From an uncultured Eubacteriales bacterium (lineage in GTDB: Bacteria > Bacillota > Clostridia > Christensenellales > Borkfalkiaceae): a DNA stretch of 64,000 bases. Positions 17,724-25,976 of the stretch are shown here, piece by piece. The notes under the pieces were generated by a model. That model was given only the letters and a program-made list of their open reading frames with translations, was not told the origin of the DNA and did no database searches. The stretch's first letter is position 1; every line of letters begins with the position of its first letter. The position numbers and the translations under genes are program-made. The DNA lies in the NCBI GenBank assembly GCA_900540805.1, contig UQHL01000010.1:1-64000 (forward strand). The letters are read 5' to 3'.

Positions 17724-17752
17724 TCATAAAAGGAACCGACCCCGCATATATT
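17724..17752 (+). promoter_or_regulatory. Candidate sigma-E (mother-cell) promoter for spoIVA
   Basis: TCATAAA at 17724-17730, 14-base spacer, CATATATT at 17745-17752. This resembles the known sigma-E pattern and matches, in sequence and spacing, the candidate in front of spoIIID in this window. It overlaps the left arm of the preceding terminator. Confidence 0.5.
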
Positions 17753-17782
17753 AAACCGTAACGTTTGACTGCGGGGCTTTTT
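17740..17782 (+). terminator. Terminator after the HEAT-like gene
   Basis: Stem CCCCGCA (17740-17746) with TGCGGGG (17770-17776), followed by CTTTTT. The loop is long, about 23 bases. Confidence 0.6.
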
Positions 17783-17828
17783 GCGAAAAAAACGCAGGGC
17801 AACGCAGAAACCACGGTTGGAGGTCGGT

Positions 17829-19298
17829 ATGGAAAATTACAGCGTTTACGAAGATATTGCAAGCCGTACAAACGGCGATATTTACATCGGCGTGGTGGGG
17901 CCGGTACGCACGGGTAAATCCACTTTTATCAAGCGGTTCATGGAACAGCTGGTCATTCCCTCCGCCGACGAATCCCGCCGCGCGGTGATGACCGACGAAC
18001 TGCCTCAGTCCGCCGCCGGCCGCACGGTGATGACGACCGAGCCGAAATTTGTCCCCGCTCAGGCGGCCAAAATTTCTATCCGCGAGGGTGCGGAGGCTTC
18101 CGTTCGTCTCGTGGACTGCGTAGGCTTTGCCGTCGAAGGCGCGGGCGGTTTCGAGGAGGACGGGGCGCCTCGTCTCATCAAGACGCCCTGGAGCGAGCAG
18201 GCCATGCCCTTTGAAAAAGCGGCGAAGCTGGGGACGGAAAAGGTCATTCGGGAGCATTCTACCATAGGCATACTCATGACTACGGACGGAAGCATCACGG
18301 AGCTTCCGCGCTCCGCTTACGTCGCCGCGGAGGAACACGCCGCCGCGGAACTGAAAGAGATCGGAAAACCTTTCGTCATTCTGCTCAACTGCCGTCAGCC
18401 CGCCGCTCAGGAGCCGCTCCGCGCCTCGCTCGAGGAAAAGTACGGCGTGCCCGTTTTGGCCGTCAATGCAGAGGAGCTCACCGAGGACGAAATTCTCGAA
18501 ATCATGCAGAAGGTGCTGTTCGAATTTCCCGTCGTCGGCATAGACGTGCGTATTCCCAAATGGATGCAGTCTCTGCCCGAAAGCAGCAAGGTCGTCTCCG
18601 CCGTTTTGACAAAGCTGAAAAAGCTGGCGCCGTCCCTCGTCAAGATGAAGGATTGCCTCATGCTCGAAAATCTGTTCGGGGAAGAGGATAAATTCTTAAA
18701 TCCCGACAATATCGCCATGGAATTGGGCAAGGGAAAGGCGGAAATCCGCGTCGAAGCCAAGGAAGGGCTTTTTTACGAGGTGCTCAGCGAGGAATGCGGC
18801 GAAACGATCGCCGACGATTTCTGCCTGATGCGTTACGTAAAGGCTCTGGCCGAAGCCAAACGCAATTACGACAAGGTCAAGGAAGCGTTTGCCGAAGCGG
18901 AAGAAAACGGTTACGGCATGGTCGCGCCCAGCTATGACGACATGACGCTCGATCAGCCCAAACTTATCAAAAAAGGGTCGGGGTACGGGGTCAATTTCAA
19001 GGCCAACGCGCCGAGCTATCATATTTTGAAAGTAGAGGTGACGGGAGAAGTCAGCCCCATCATCGGCACGCAGCAGCAGGGCGAAGATTTCCTCAAGGAT
19101 ATGCTGGATAATTACGAGGAACACACCGACAAGGTGTGGGAGACGAATATTTTCGGCAAGACCCTGCGCGAGCTGGTTTCGGAAGGTCTCGCGGGCAAGA
19201 TGGGGGCTATGCCGCCCGATATCCGCAAAAAGATGCGCCGCACAATCACGCGCATCGTCAACGAGGGCAGAGGCGGAGTGATCTGCATACTCCTCTGA
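17829..19298 (+). CDS. spoIVA: Stage IV sporulation protein A (spore coat ATPase)
   Basis: Made in the mother cell, SpoIVA polymerises on the forespore surface with ATP hydrolysis and is the foundation of the spore coat; cortex assembly also depends on it. The 489 residues compare with 492 in Bacillus subtilis. It begins with the family's MENYSVYEDIASRT-type N-terminus. The nucleotide-binding loop GPVRTGKST is at 24-32, and the C-terminus ends GGVICILL, like the conserved tail needed for membrane anchoring by SpoVM. GGAGG sits 5 bases before the ATG at 17829; earlier in-frame codons overlap the promoter-terminator region. A sigma-E-like promoter lies upstream. Confidence 0.97.
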   Translation: MENYSVYEDIASRTNGDIYIGVVGPVRTGKSTFIKRFMEQLVIPSADESRRAVMTDELPQSAAGRTVMTTEPKFVPAQAAKISIREGAEASVRLVDCVGFAVEGAGGFEEDGAPRLIKTPWSEQAMPFEKAAKLGTEKVIREHSTIGILMTTDGSITELPRSAYVAAEEHAAAELKEIGKPFVILLNCRQPAAQEPLRASLEEKYGVPVLAVNAEELTEDEILEIMQKVLFEFPVVGIDVRIPKWMQSLPESSKVVSAVLTKLKKLAPSLVKMKDCLMLENLFGEEDKFLNPDNIAMELGKGKAEIRVEAKEGLFYEVLSEECGETIADDFCLMRYVKALAEAKRNYDKVKEAFAEAEENGYGMVAPSYDDMTLDQPKLIKKGSGYGVNFKANAPSYHILKVEVTGEVSPIIGTQQQGEDFLKDMLDNYEEHTDKVWETNIFGKTLRELVSEGLAGKMGAMPPDIRKKMRRTITRIVNEGRGGVICILL

Positions 19299-19319
19299 AA
19301 AAGGCAGGGAAAGAATAAC

Positions 19320-19349
19320 GAATAAAAAGTGAAAAACGGGGCATACTTC
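19320..19349 (+). promoter_or_regulatory. Weak sigma-E-like promoter before the 56-residue ORF
   Basis: GAATAAA at 19320-19326, 15-base spacer, CATACTTC at 19342-19349. The -10 keeps the CATAC core of sigma-E promoters. Weaker than the spoIVA and spoIIID candidates. Confidence 0.3.
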
Positions 19350-19381
19350 TTCTAAATTCTTTTTTGGGAGACCCTGTTATC

Positions 19382-19552
19382 ATGAGTAAATCTTCAAAAA
19401 GCAGAAAAGAAAGAGTACCTAAAATGACCGAAGAACAGTATGCGGAATACGTCATGGCCATGAAAGACGAAACGCCCGTAAAGGGATATAGGGAAATATC
19501 CTCGGGCCGTCACGACACGCCTCATCTCGATGCCGAAGGGCATAAAAGATAA
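19382..19552 (+). CDS. Small charged protein, 56 residues, unknown
   Basis: A short ORF directly after spoIVA. It starts MSKSSKSRKERVPKM and is very hydrophilic, with no membrane helix, cysteine motif or signal peptide. GGGAG lies 11 bases before the ATG at 19382; a TTG at 19364 is a possible longer start. A sigma-E-like promoter and a following strong terminator bracket it. Its place next to spoIVA suggests a small sporulation protein, but that is inference. I do not recognise the family. Confidence 0.5.
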   Translation: MSKSSKSRKERVPKMTEEQYAEYVMAMKDETPVKGYREISSGRHDTPHLDAEGHKR

Positions 19553-19579
19553 GGAGTAAAAATTCCTCGTCGGGAAGAG

Positions 19580-19619
19580 AAAGCGCAGCTTAAACGGGAA
19601 ACCGCGGCTGCGCTTTTTC
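19580..19619 (+). terminator. Intrinsic terminator after the small ORF
   Basis: A 10-bp stem (AAAGCGCAGC with GCTGCGCTTT) followed by a short T run. Confidence 0.7.
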
Positions 19620-19721
19620 CGCGCAGTTTTCACGGAAAACATAAATTGCGGCGAGAAAGGAATTATCTGTAACTTTTTGGCAAATTTTTATACTTTGAGA
19701 GGAGATTTTTTCTCAAAACCC

Positions 19722-19750
19722 TTGACCGCGCGGCAGAGATGTGCTATAAT
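19722..19750 (+). promoter_or_regulatory. Strong sigma-A promoter upstream of the repeat-protein gene
   Basis: TTGACC at 19722-19727, 17-bp spacer, perfect TATAAT at 19745-19750. It would give a leader of over 300 bases before the ATG at 20073. Within that leader I see AT-rich self-complementary segments near 19925-19975 but no known riboswitch. An 88-codon frame in the leader begins inside the -10 region and is not supported. Confidence 0.65.
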
Positions 19751-19979
19751 GAAAAGCGTAATGAAAAAGTGTCGGTTTCCCGTCGTTCGATACATGGCGC
19801 ATTTGTTCCTTTCTTAAACGAGGGGATTTTCGCGGCGGAAAAGATAAACAGGGGAAAAAGGTATTCGTCGCATATTTTCATAAAAATGCAGTATGGACGG
19901 AGCGCGGCGACAGGAAAAGGCCGATTGAGATTTTTTACGAAAAAATCGATAAAATCCGAAAATTTTTTCGTCGGGAGTA

Positions 19980-20008
19980 TTTACTTTTTGACGGAAATGG
20001 TGTAAAAT
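19980..20008 (+). promoter_or_regulatory. Second, proximal promoter for the repeat-protein gene
   Basis: TTTACT at 19980-19985, 17-bp spacer, TAAAAT at 20003-20008, about 60 bases before the ATG. The -35 is weaker than that of the distal promoter. Confidence 0.45.
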
Positions 20009-20072
20009 TAAATTGATGTAAGCTTATCCGATTTTTATATTCGCAAGCGAACAAGAAAAATTGAGGTGTAAT

Positions 20073-23000
20073 ATGACGGATTACGGTAATAACAATCAGA
20101 AGCAGGCTCCTTACACTTATGCCAACGTACCGCCTCGGGGGAACGAAACGGCTCTGATGATAGAGGGGCTCTATAACGGCATCGCATACGATCTGCAGAA
20201 GATGAAAAAAGAGCTGATGAACGAGCTGAAGTACTCGGCTATGCAGTCGAGCTCCGTCTATCAGTCTATCCAGAAAGAGACTTCTTCCGCCGTGGAAACC
20301 AACGCGCAGACCGCACAGTCGGTCGTGCGGGAGCTCAAGTACGGGTATCAGCAGAATCAGATGATCTTCGAATCGCTCTCCTCGATCCTGAAAGAGGACG
20401 TGCTTGAAAAGCTGGAGACGATGGAGGGCAAGGCCGAGCTTCTGGAGCAGATCGACAAAGCTCTTGCGGAGATCGGCGGAAAGCTGGAGGAGCTGGCTTC
20501 CCGTCCCCAGCCCGATTATGAGGAGATCGCCGAAACGGTGAAGGAAAAGGTCGTAGAGGCCATTCCTGCCGCGGAAGAGATCGATTACGATAAAATTACC
20601 GAATCCGTCTCCGAAAAGACGGAGACCAGCCTTTCTCAGCGCAACAAGGAAATTCTCGACGCCGTTGCGGCCATTCCCGTTGCGGAAAACGTGGACTATG
20701 CTCGCATCGTCGAGGAAGTGAGCGACAAAGTCCTCGAGAAGCTGCACGAGTGTCAGCCGCGCGAAGCGACGGCAGAAGCCGAAACGGCCGTCGCCGCGTC
20801 CGCAGCGGAAATCGATTACGATAAGATTGTTTACGGGGCGGCCGAAAAGGTTGTGGAATCCTTGCCTTATCCCGACAAAGTGGATTACCGCCGCATAGAG
20901 GACGCTTTTGTCAAGGCTTCGGAAAACGTCAAGGCGCCCGCGCTCGACGAGGAAGTACTCGCCGCCAACATCGCGGCGGCCGTTGCAAAAGCCATTTCCG
21001 AAATGGATATGGAGGCTTTGGCCGAAGCAGTCGCGGCTAAAATCGTCGTTCCTGCCGCAGAGGAGATCGATTACGACCGCCTTTCGGATATGGTCGTTGC
21101 AAAGCTTCCCGCTCCTGCGGAACCCGAAGCGATCGATTACGACCTGCTGGCGGAGACGATCGTTTCCAAAATGCCCGTTCCCGAAGCCGTCGATTATGAT
21201 ACGCTTGCGGATACGGTTGTCGCAAAAATGCCCGATCCCGTCGATTACGAAAAGATATCCGAAACGGTGGCGGAAAAAGTTCCCGCCGCAGAGGTTATCG
21301 ATTATGCCGTCATCGCCCAGAGCATCGTCGAGAGACTGCCCGAAGGTGAACGGATCGACTATGACAGAGTTTATCAGGCGGCCAAGGCCGCGGAAGTTTT
21401 GCCCGATCCCGTCGATTACGACAGGATTGCGGAAGTTGTCGAGGCGAAAATGCCCAAACTGGACGAGATCGATTACGACGGTTTTGCGGCGAAGATCGCC
21501 GAAAAGGTTGCCGTTCCCGATTACGACGTACTCGTGGATGAGGCGGGCAGAAAGGAAATCGCGGAGGGCGTCGTAAACGCGCTCGATTACGATGCGCTTT
21601 CCGAAAAGGTCGCGGAAAAGGTCGTTATTCCCGAGATTACCATTCCCGAGCCCGAGACGCTCGATTACGAGCTTCTTTCCGACAGAGTCGCAGAAAAGGT
21701 AATTATGCCCGAAGTGACGCTGCCCCAGCCCGAAGCGATCGATTATGATCTGCTGGCGGAAAAGGTCGCGGAGAATGTTTCGGTCGAGGCGCCCGAGATT
21801 ACCATTCCCGAACCCGAAACGATCGATTACGAACTCCTTTCGGAGAAGGTGGCGGAGAAAGTGGTCCTGCCCGACGTGGAAGTTCCCCAACCCGAGGAAC
21901 TCGATTACGAGTTGCTTGCCCAGAAAGTTGCGGAGAAGATCGTTGTTCCGCAGGCGGAAGTTCCTACATACGACGTGGTGGTGGATGAGGACGGCGCCAG
22001 GTCGATAGCCGAATGCGTCGCCGCGTCGATCGATTTCGACGTCGTTTCCGACAAGATTGCGGAAAAGGTCAAAGTACCTGTTCCCGAGATCGTCCTGCCC
22101 GAGCCCGAAACGCTCGATTACGAGGTTCTTTCCGATAAAGTGGCTGAAAAGGTAGTTGTTCCCCAGTCTGAAAAGACAGAGATAGACTACGGGACTTTGT
22201 CCACGGAGGTAGCGGAAAAAATTGCCGTCCCCACGTTTGATATTCTGGTGGACGATGCGGGCGCAGAGAGGATTGCGGAAGCCGTAGCGGAAAAGATGCG
22301 CGGTTGCTGTCCTGCGGCTCAACAGGCGGAGCCTGTAGCGGAAGAAACGACGGCGGCAGCTGAGGAACCCGAGCCTATAGAGGAATCTGCGGAAGAATCT
22401 GTCGAAGAAAATATCGCAGCGGAAACCGAGCCCGTTGAGGAAGAAACGATCGAGGAAGCCCCTGCGGAAGCCGAACAGCCCGAGGAAACGGCCGTGGAGG
22501 AGACAGCGGAAGAAACCGTGGAAGCGGCGGCGGAGGAAGCGGCTGTCGGAGAGGAGCCCGCGGAGAACGCGGAGGAGGCCGAAAACGGAGCCGAGTCTGC
22601 GGTGGCTACGGAAATCGCTTTTGCGGAGGCGGAAGTCGCGTCGTATGAAGAAATCGACAACAATCTCGTCGATGCGGATACGGGCCTTGTCATTCGTCTC
22701 AAAAGAAGCTTTACGGCGAAAATGAAGCAGAGCGAGCCCGAGGTGAAGGAGTATTACAGCAGGCTGAAAAACGAACTGACTTCCTATAAAAAATTAAATT
22801 CCAATTTAAGCTGGCACGGTGACAGATTTAATTTCGGCCGCGATACGGTAGCTAAGATAAATATCTGCGGAAAAACGCTTTGCTTCTATCTTGCGCTCGA
22901 TCCGAACGATCCCGAATATAAGCCCACCGTATATCACCAGAAAGACGTCAGCGCGCAGAAAGCGTACGAAAATACGCCGTTTATGGTGAAGGTAAAGAGC

Positions 23001-23189
23001 GACGCGGGCGCAAAGAAAGCGTTGCGGTTGATTACCTCTCTCGCCGAAAAACTGGAGACGACCAAACGCGATAATTTTGAAGCAGTCGATTATTCGGAAG
23101 AATTTGCGCACGAATCTACCAAGCAGCTATTGGAAAAGGGCCTCATCAAAGTCACTAAAGAAAAGAAAGTTGTGTTGGATTTCAATTAA
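20073..23189 (+). CDS. Large acidic repeat protein (IDYDxL...VAEKV repeats) with conserved C-terminal domain
   Basis: A 1038-residue protein of unknown function in four parts. Residues 1-145 are helical, probably coiled coil (KMKKELMNELKYSAMQSSSV). Residues about 147-745 hold roughly 24 degenerate repeats of 17-30 residues, each with an I/V/L-D-Y core, then S/A-x-x-V-A-E-K-V and a Pro-rich spacer such as VPEITIPEPET. Three repeats, near residues 482, 632 and 722, are a variant with Y/F-D-x-x-V-D-x-x-G. Residues about 749-866 are Glu/Ala-rich and probably disordered. Residues about 866-1038 form a compact basic domain with LKRSFTAKMKQSEPEVKEYY and GKTLCFYLALDP. No signal peptide or membrane helix. 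GAGGTG precedes the ATG at 20073. Confidence 0.85.
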   Translation: MTDYGNNNQKQAPYTYANVPPRGNETALMIEGLYNGIAYDLQKMKKELMNELKYSAMQSSSVYQSIQKETSSAVETNAQTAQSVVRELKYGYQQNQMIFESLSSILKEDVLEKLETMEGKAELLEQIDKALAEIGGKLEELASRPQPDYEEIAETVKEKVVEAIPAAEEIDYDKITESVSEKTETSLSQRNKEILDAVAAIPVAENVDYARIVEEVSDKVLEKLHECQPREATAEAETAVAASAAEIDYDKIVYGAAEKVVESLPYPDKVDYRRIEDAFVKASENVKAPALDEEVLAANIAAAVAKAISEMDMEALAEAVAAKIVVPAAEEIDYDRLSDMVVAKLPAPAEPEAIDYDLLAETIVSKMPVPEAVDYDTLADTVVAKMPDPVDYEKISETVAEKVPAAEVIDYAVIAQSIVERLPEGERIDYDRVYQAAKAAEVLPDPVDYDRIAEVVEAKMPKLDEIDYDGFAAKIAEKVAVPDYDVLVDEAGRKEIAEGVVNALDYDALSEKVAEKVVIPEITIPEPETLDYELLSDRVAEKVIMPEVTLPQPEAIDYDLLAEKVAENVSVEAPEITIPEPETIDYELLSEKVAEKVVLPDVEVPQPEELDYELLAQKVAEKIVVPQAEVPTYDVVVDEDGARSIAECVAASIDFDVVSDKIAEKVKVPVPEIVLPEPETLDYEVLSDKVAEKVVVPQSEKTEIDYGTLSTEVAEKIAVPTFDILVDDAGAERIAEAVAEKMRGCCPAAQQAEPVAEETTAAAEEPEPIEESAEESVEENIAAETEPVEEETIEEAPAEAEQPEETAVEETAEETVEAAAEEAAVGEEPAENAEEAENGAESAVATEIAFAEAEVASYEEIDNNLVDADTGLVIRLKRSFTAKMKQSEPEVKEYYSRLKNELTSYKKLNSNLSWHGDRFNFGRDTVAKINICGKTLCFYLALDPNDPEYKPTVYHQKDVSAQKAYENTPFMVKVKSDAGAKKALRLITSLAEKLETTKRDNFEAVDYSEEFAHESTKQLLEKGLIKVTKEKKVVLDFN
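20515..22300 (+). repeat. Degenerate coding repeat array inside the 1038-residue protein
   Basis: About 24 imperfect units of roughly 51-90 bases encoding the (I/V/L)DY...VAEKV repeat. The clearest tandem run is 21580-22200, where units such as LDYELLSDRVAEKV and IDYELLSEKVAEKV recur every 26-28 residues. Synonymous variation between neighbouring units is visible, so the copies are not recent exact duplications. Confidence 0.8.
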
Positions 23190-23307
23190 TCTCGATTAAA
23201 GGAAATCATACATAAGAATAAGAAAGAGAGAGCTGATGATTCATAAAATTTTCGGCTCTCTATTTTATGAAAGGACAAACAGTCCTTTAAGGAGCAAGTT
23301 ATAGACA

Positions 23308-25320
23308 GTGGAAATTAACAAACAAGACAAAAACTCAAGGGAAAAGCGCCCGACGTCTGCAAACGACGCCGCAGGCGCTTCGGGTACGGAAACGAAAAAA
23401 CGTTTCGTGAAGAACAGAACGGGTATGCGTTCCGCGGGAAGCGGTACGGGTACTTCCATGCAGGCGACGGCTCTCCCCGAAAGAAGGGAAAAGCAACAGG
23501 CTTCCGCAAAGCGCCGGGAGACGCAGAATTTTGCGGAATATCGGCCCAATGCCGAGCGGAAAAGCGAGACGCCGTCCCGCCGCCCCATGCGCAGGGTTCA
23601 GCCGAGGGCGACTGAAGCGGGCGCGGTTGCGGCAGAAGAAAAATACGTCCGTAACGCAAAGAAAAAGAGGCCTGTAAAAATCTTCTTTCTTGGCGGCGTC
23701 GGCGAAATCGGAAAGAATATGACCGCCATCGAATACGGCGGGGATATCATTATCATCGATGCGGGGATCACCTTCCCCAACAACGAGGACATGCCCGGGA
23801 TCGATCTGGTCGTTCCCGACATCACCTACCTCGTAAAAAATAAAGATAAGGTAAAGGGCATTCTTTTAACGCACGGTCATGAAGATCATATCGGCGGAAT
23901 TCCTTATCTGCTCAAGGAGCTTAACCCGGGAACGCCGGTCTATGGCACTAAGCTGACGCTGATGCTGGCGGATAATAAGATACAGGAGCATCGTATTCAA
24001 AACGTCACCGAACGGGTGGTAAGCCCGGGAGATAAAGTGAAACTGGGCGTTTTCGAGGTGGAATTTATCAACGTCAATCATTCTATCTCGGGCGCGGTGG
24101 CGCTGGCGGTGCGCACGCCTTACGGGCTTATCTATCACAGCGGCGATTTCAAAATCGACCTGACGCCCGTCGCGGGCAAGCCCATCGACCTCGAGCGTAT
24201 AGCCGAGCTGGGCAGGGAAGGCGTTCTGCTCTATATGGGGGAATCGACCAATATCGAGCGTCTCGGCTATACGATGAGCGAGACGGTGGTCGGCACTACG
24301 CTGGATCATTTATTTTCGGAGAACATGAATCGTCGGCTGATTATCGCGACATTCGCGTCCAACGTGCACCGCTTGCAGCAGATTATCGATCTGGCGGTAA
24401 AGTATCGCCGTAAAGTGGCCCTGTCGGGACGGAGCATGTTCAAGGTCGTCGATGCCGCCGTTAAAATAGGCGAGCTCAAGATACCCGAAGGTGTATTGAT
24501 CGATATCGAAAAGAGTAAAAACCTGTTCGACGGCGAGCTCCTGATCGTTTCGACGGGTACGCAGGGCGAGCCGATGAGCGCGCTTACCCGTATGGCTGCG
24601 GGCGATTTCAACAAAGTGACGATCGGAAACAACGATACGATTATTATTTCCGCGACGCCCATTCCCGGAAATGAAAAAATGGTGTACCGCGTCATCAACA
24701 ATCTTTATAAAAAGGGCGCGAACGTCGTTTATGAAAGCTTGGAAAAAATTCACGTTTCGGGGCACGCCTGCCAAGAAGAGCACAAGATACTGCACAATCT
24801 TCTCAATCCCAAATTTTTCATACCCGTACACGGCGAATACCGTCACTTGAAACGCCACGCTCTCCTCGCGGAAGAGCTTGGCATGCCCGAAAAAAATATT
24901 CTCATTACGGAAATCGGCAACTGCGTCGAGCTGACGGACGAGACGATCGGTTTGGGTGAAAACTTTGCCGCGGGTACCCGCCTTATCGACGGCGGGGGCT
25001 TCGAGGATTACGGCACCAGCGAAGTGATGAAGGATCGTCTGCGTATGTCCGCCGAGGGAATTTTCATGATCACGCTGGCGGTTACGGGAAATTACGTCAT
25101 CAACGATCCCGTCATCGAAAGCCGCGGGTATGTGTTTGCCGACAATAAAGACGCCGATAAGGAAATTCGAGGGGTCGTCCAAAAGGCCGTGGAGCAATAC
25201 GATTACGAAAACGGCAACAAGGAAGATCTCGCAGCGGCGGTGAAGAAAGCTTTGAAAAATTATATTTTCAAAAAGACCAAACAGTCCCCGTTGATCGTTC
25301 CCGTCATTTTGGAAGTGTAA
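23308..25320 (+). CDS. rnj: Ribonuclease J with long basic N-terminal extension
   Basis: A metallo-beta-lactamase/beta-CASP ribonuclease with 5'-3' exo- and endonuclease activity in mRNA decay and rRNA maturation. The catalytic core starts near residue 123 (PVKIFFLGGVGEIGKNM), with the metal motif THGHEDHIGG near 187-196 and the beta-CASP and C-terminal domains following. Total length is 670, against about 555 for Bacillus RNase J1. The extra part is an N-terminal region of about 118 residues, rich in Arg, Lys, Ser and Thr and presumably disordered. The start is GTG at 23308, with AAGGAG 13 bases upstream, a long gap; a later start would only shorten the extension. TrmR follows 14 bases after the stop. 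Confidence 0.93.
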   Translation: MEINKQDKNSREKRPTSANDAAGASGTETKKRFVKNRTGMRSAGSGTGTSMQATALPERREKQQASAKRRETQNFAEYRPNAERKSETPSRRPMRRVQPRATEAGAVAAEEKYVRNAKKKRPVKIFFLGGVGEIGKNMTAIEYGGDIIIIDAGITFPNNEDMPGIDLVVPDITYLVKNKDKVKGILLTHGHEDHIGGIPYLLKELNPGTPVYGTKLTLMLADNKIQEHRIQNVTERVVSPGDKVKLGVFEVEFINVNHSISGAVALAVRTPYGLIYHSGDFKIDLTPVAGKPIDLERIAELGREGVLLYMGESTNIERLGYTMSETVVGTTLDHLFSENMNRRLIIATFASNVHRLQQIIDLAVKYRRKVALSGRSMFKVVDAAVKIGELKIPEGVLIDIEKSKNLFDGELLIVSTGTQGEPMSALTRMAAGDFNKVTIGNNDTIIISATPIPGNEKMVYRVINNLYKKGANVVYESLEKIHVSGHACQEEHKILHNLLNPKFFIPVHGEYRHLKRHALLAEELGMPEKNILITEIGNCVELTDETIGLGENFAAGTRLIDGGGFEDYGTSEVMKDRLRMSAEGIFMITLAVTGNYVINDPVIESRGYVFADNKDADKEIRGVVQKAVEQYDYENGNKEDLAAAVKKALKNYIFKKTKQSPLIVPVILEV

Positions 25321-25334
25321 AAACGCAGAAAAAG

Positions 25335-25973
25335 ATGAAATACGCGGCTTCTCTCGTAAAACTGCATATCGACGAACGCCTGAAAGCGTTGAGGACGGAC
25401 GCTTTGGCGCGCGGGATACCCGTGACGGACGAAGAAACGCTGAATTATTTGCTGCTCATGCTTTCGGCGTCGCGGCCCCGCCGCATTCTGGAAATCGGCA
25501 CGGCTGTAGGCCTTTCCGCCGCCGCAATGCTGCTGCGCTGCCCCGCCGCTCATGTCACCACGATCGAGCTGGAAGAGGAGCGTTATCTGGAAGCAAAACA
25601 GAATTTTGAACGGTTCGGCATTTCTTCCCGCGTTACCTGCTATTTAGGCGACGCGGGAGAAATTCTTTCGATGATGGACGGCCGCTTCGATTTTGTTTTT
25701 CTCGATGGGCCGAAGGCGCAGTACGAAAAATATCTCTTTGACTTAAAACGCCTGATGCCGACGGGCGGAGTCCTCTTTGCGGACGACGTACTTTTATACG
25801 GCTGGGTCAGCGGTGAACAGCCTGCGCCGCAGAAGCGGCATTCGATCGTCGATAAGCTTCGCGGTTATCTGGCGAATATTTCAGCGGACGAGGACTTTAT
25901 TACTTCCGTACTGGACGTGGGAGACGGCGTGGCGGTTTCCGTACTGACGAAAGAAAAAGACAGCGAAGGTTAG
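25335..25973 (+). CDS. trmR: tRNA 5-hydroxyuridine methyltransferase TrmR-like
   Basis: A 212-residue class I O-methyltransferase of the YrrM/TrmR group, which in Bacillus converts 5-hydroxyuridine to 5-methoxyuridine at tRNA position 34. Motif I is ILEIGTAVGLSAAAML near residues 45-60; the metal/substrate Asp region appears as FVFLDGPKAQYEKYL and LFADDVL. These also fit the wider COMT-like family. The assignment is strengthened by the next gene, a U32 protein of the kind that makes 5-hydroxyuridine, starting 3 bases after the stop. The Bacillus yrrM-yrrN-yrrO order is comparable. Confidence 0.8.
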   Translation: MKYAASLVKLHIDERLKALRTDALARGIPVTDEETLNYLLLMLSASRPRRILEIGTAVGLSAAAMLLRCPAAHVTTIELEEERYLEAKQNFERFGISSRVTCYLGDAGEILSMMDGRFDFVFLDGPKAQYEKYLFDLKRLMPTGGVLFADDVLLYGWVSGEQPAPQKRHSIVDKLRGYLANISADEDFITSVLDVGDGVAVSVLTKEKDSEG

Positions 25974-25976
25974 ACG

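Noticed and set aside
19739..20005. An 88-codon plus-strand ORF before the repeat protein
   Set aside because: Its first codons lie inside the TATAAT box at 19745, there is no ribosome site, and the composition is not protein-like.
19935..22322. A 795-codon open frame antisense to the repeat protein
   Set aside because: It arises because repeated sense codons (GAT TAC, GAG/GAA, GCG) lack antisense stops. It has no ribosome site, its product is a monotone His/Phe/Arg/Gly repeat, and the sense frame has a clear domain structure.
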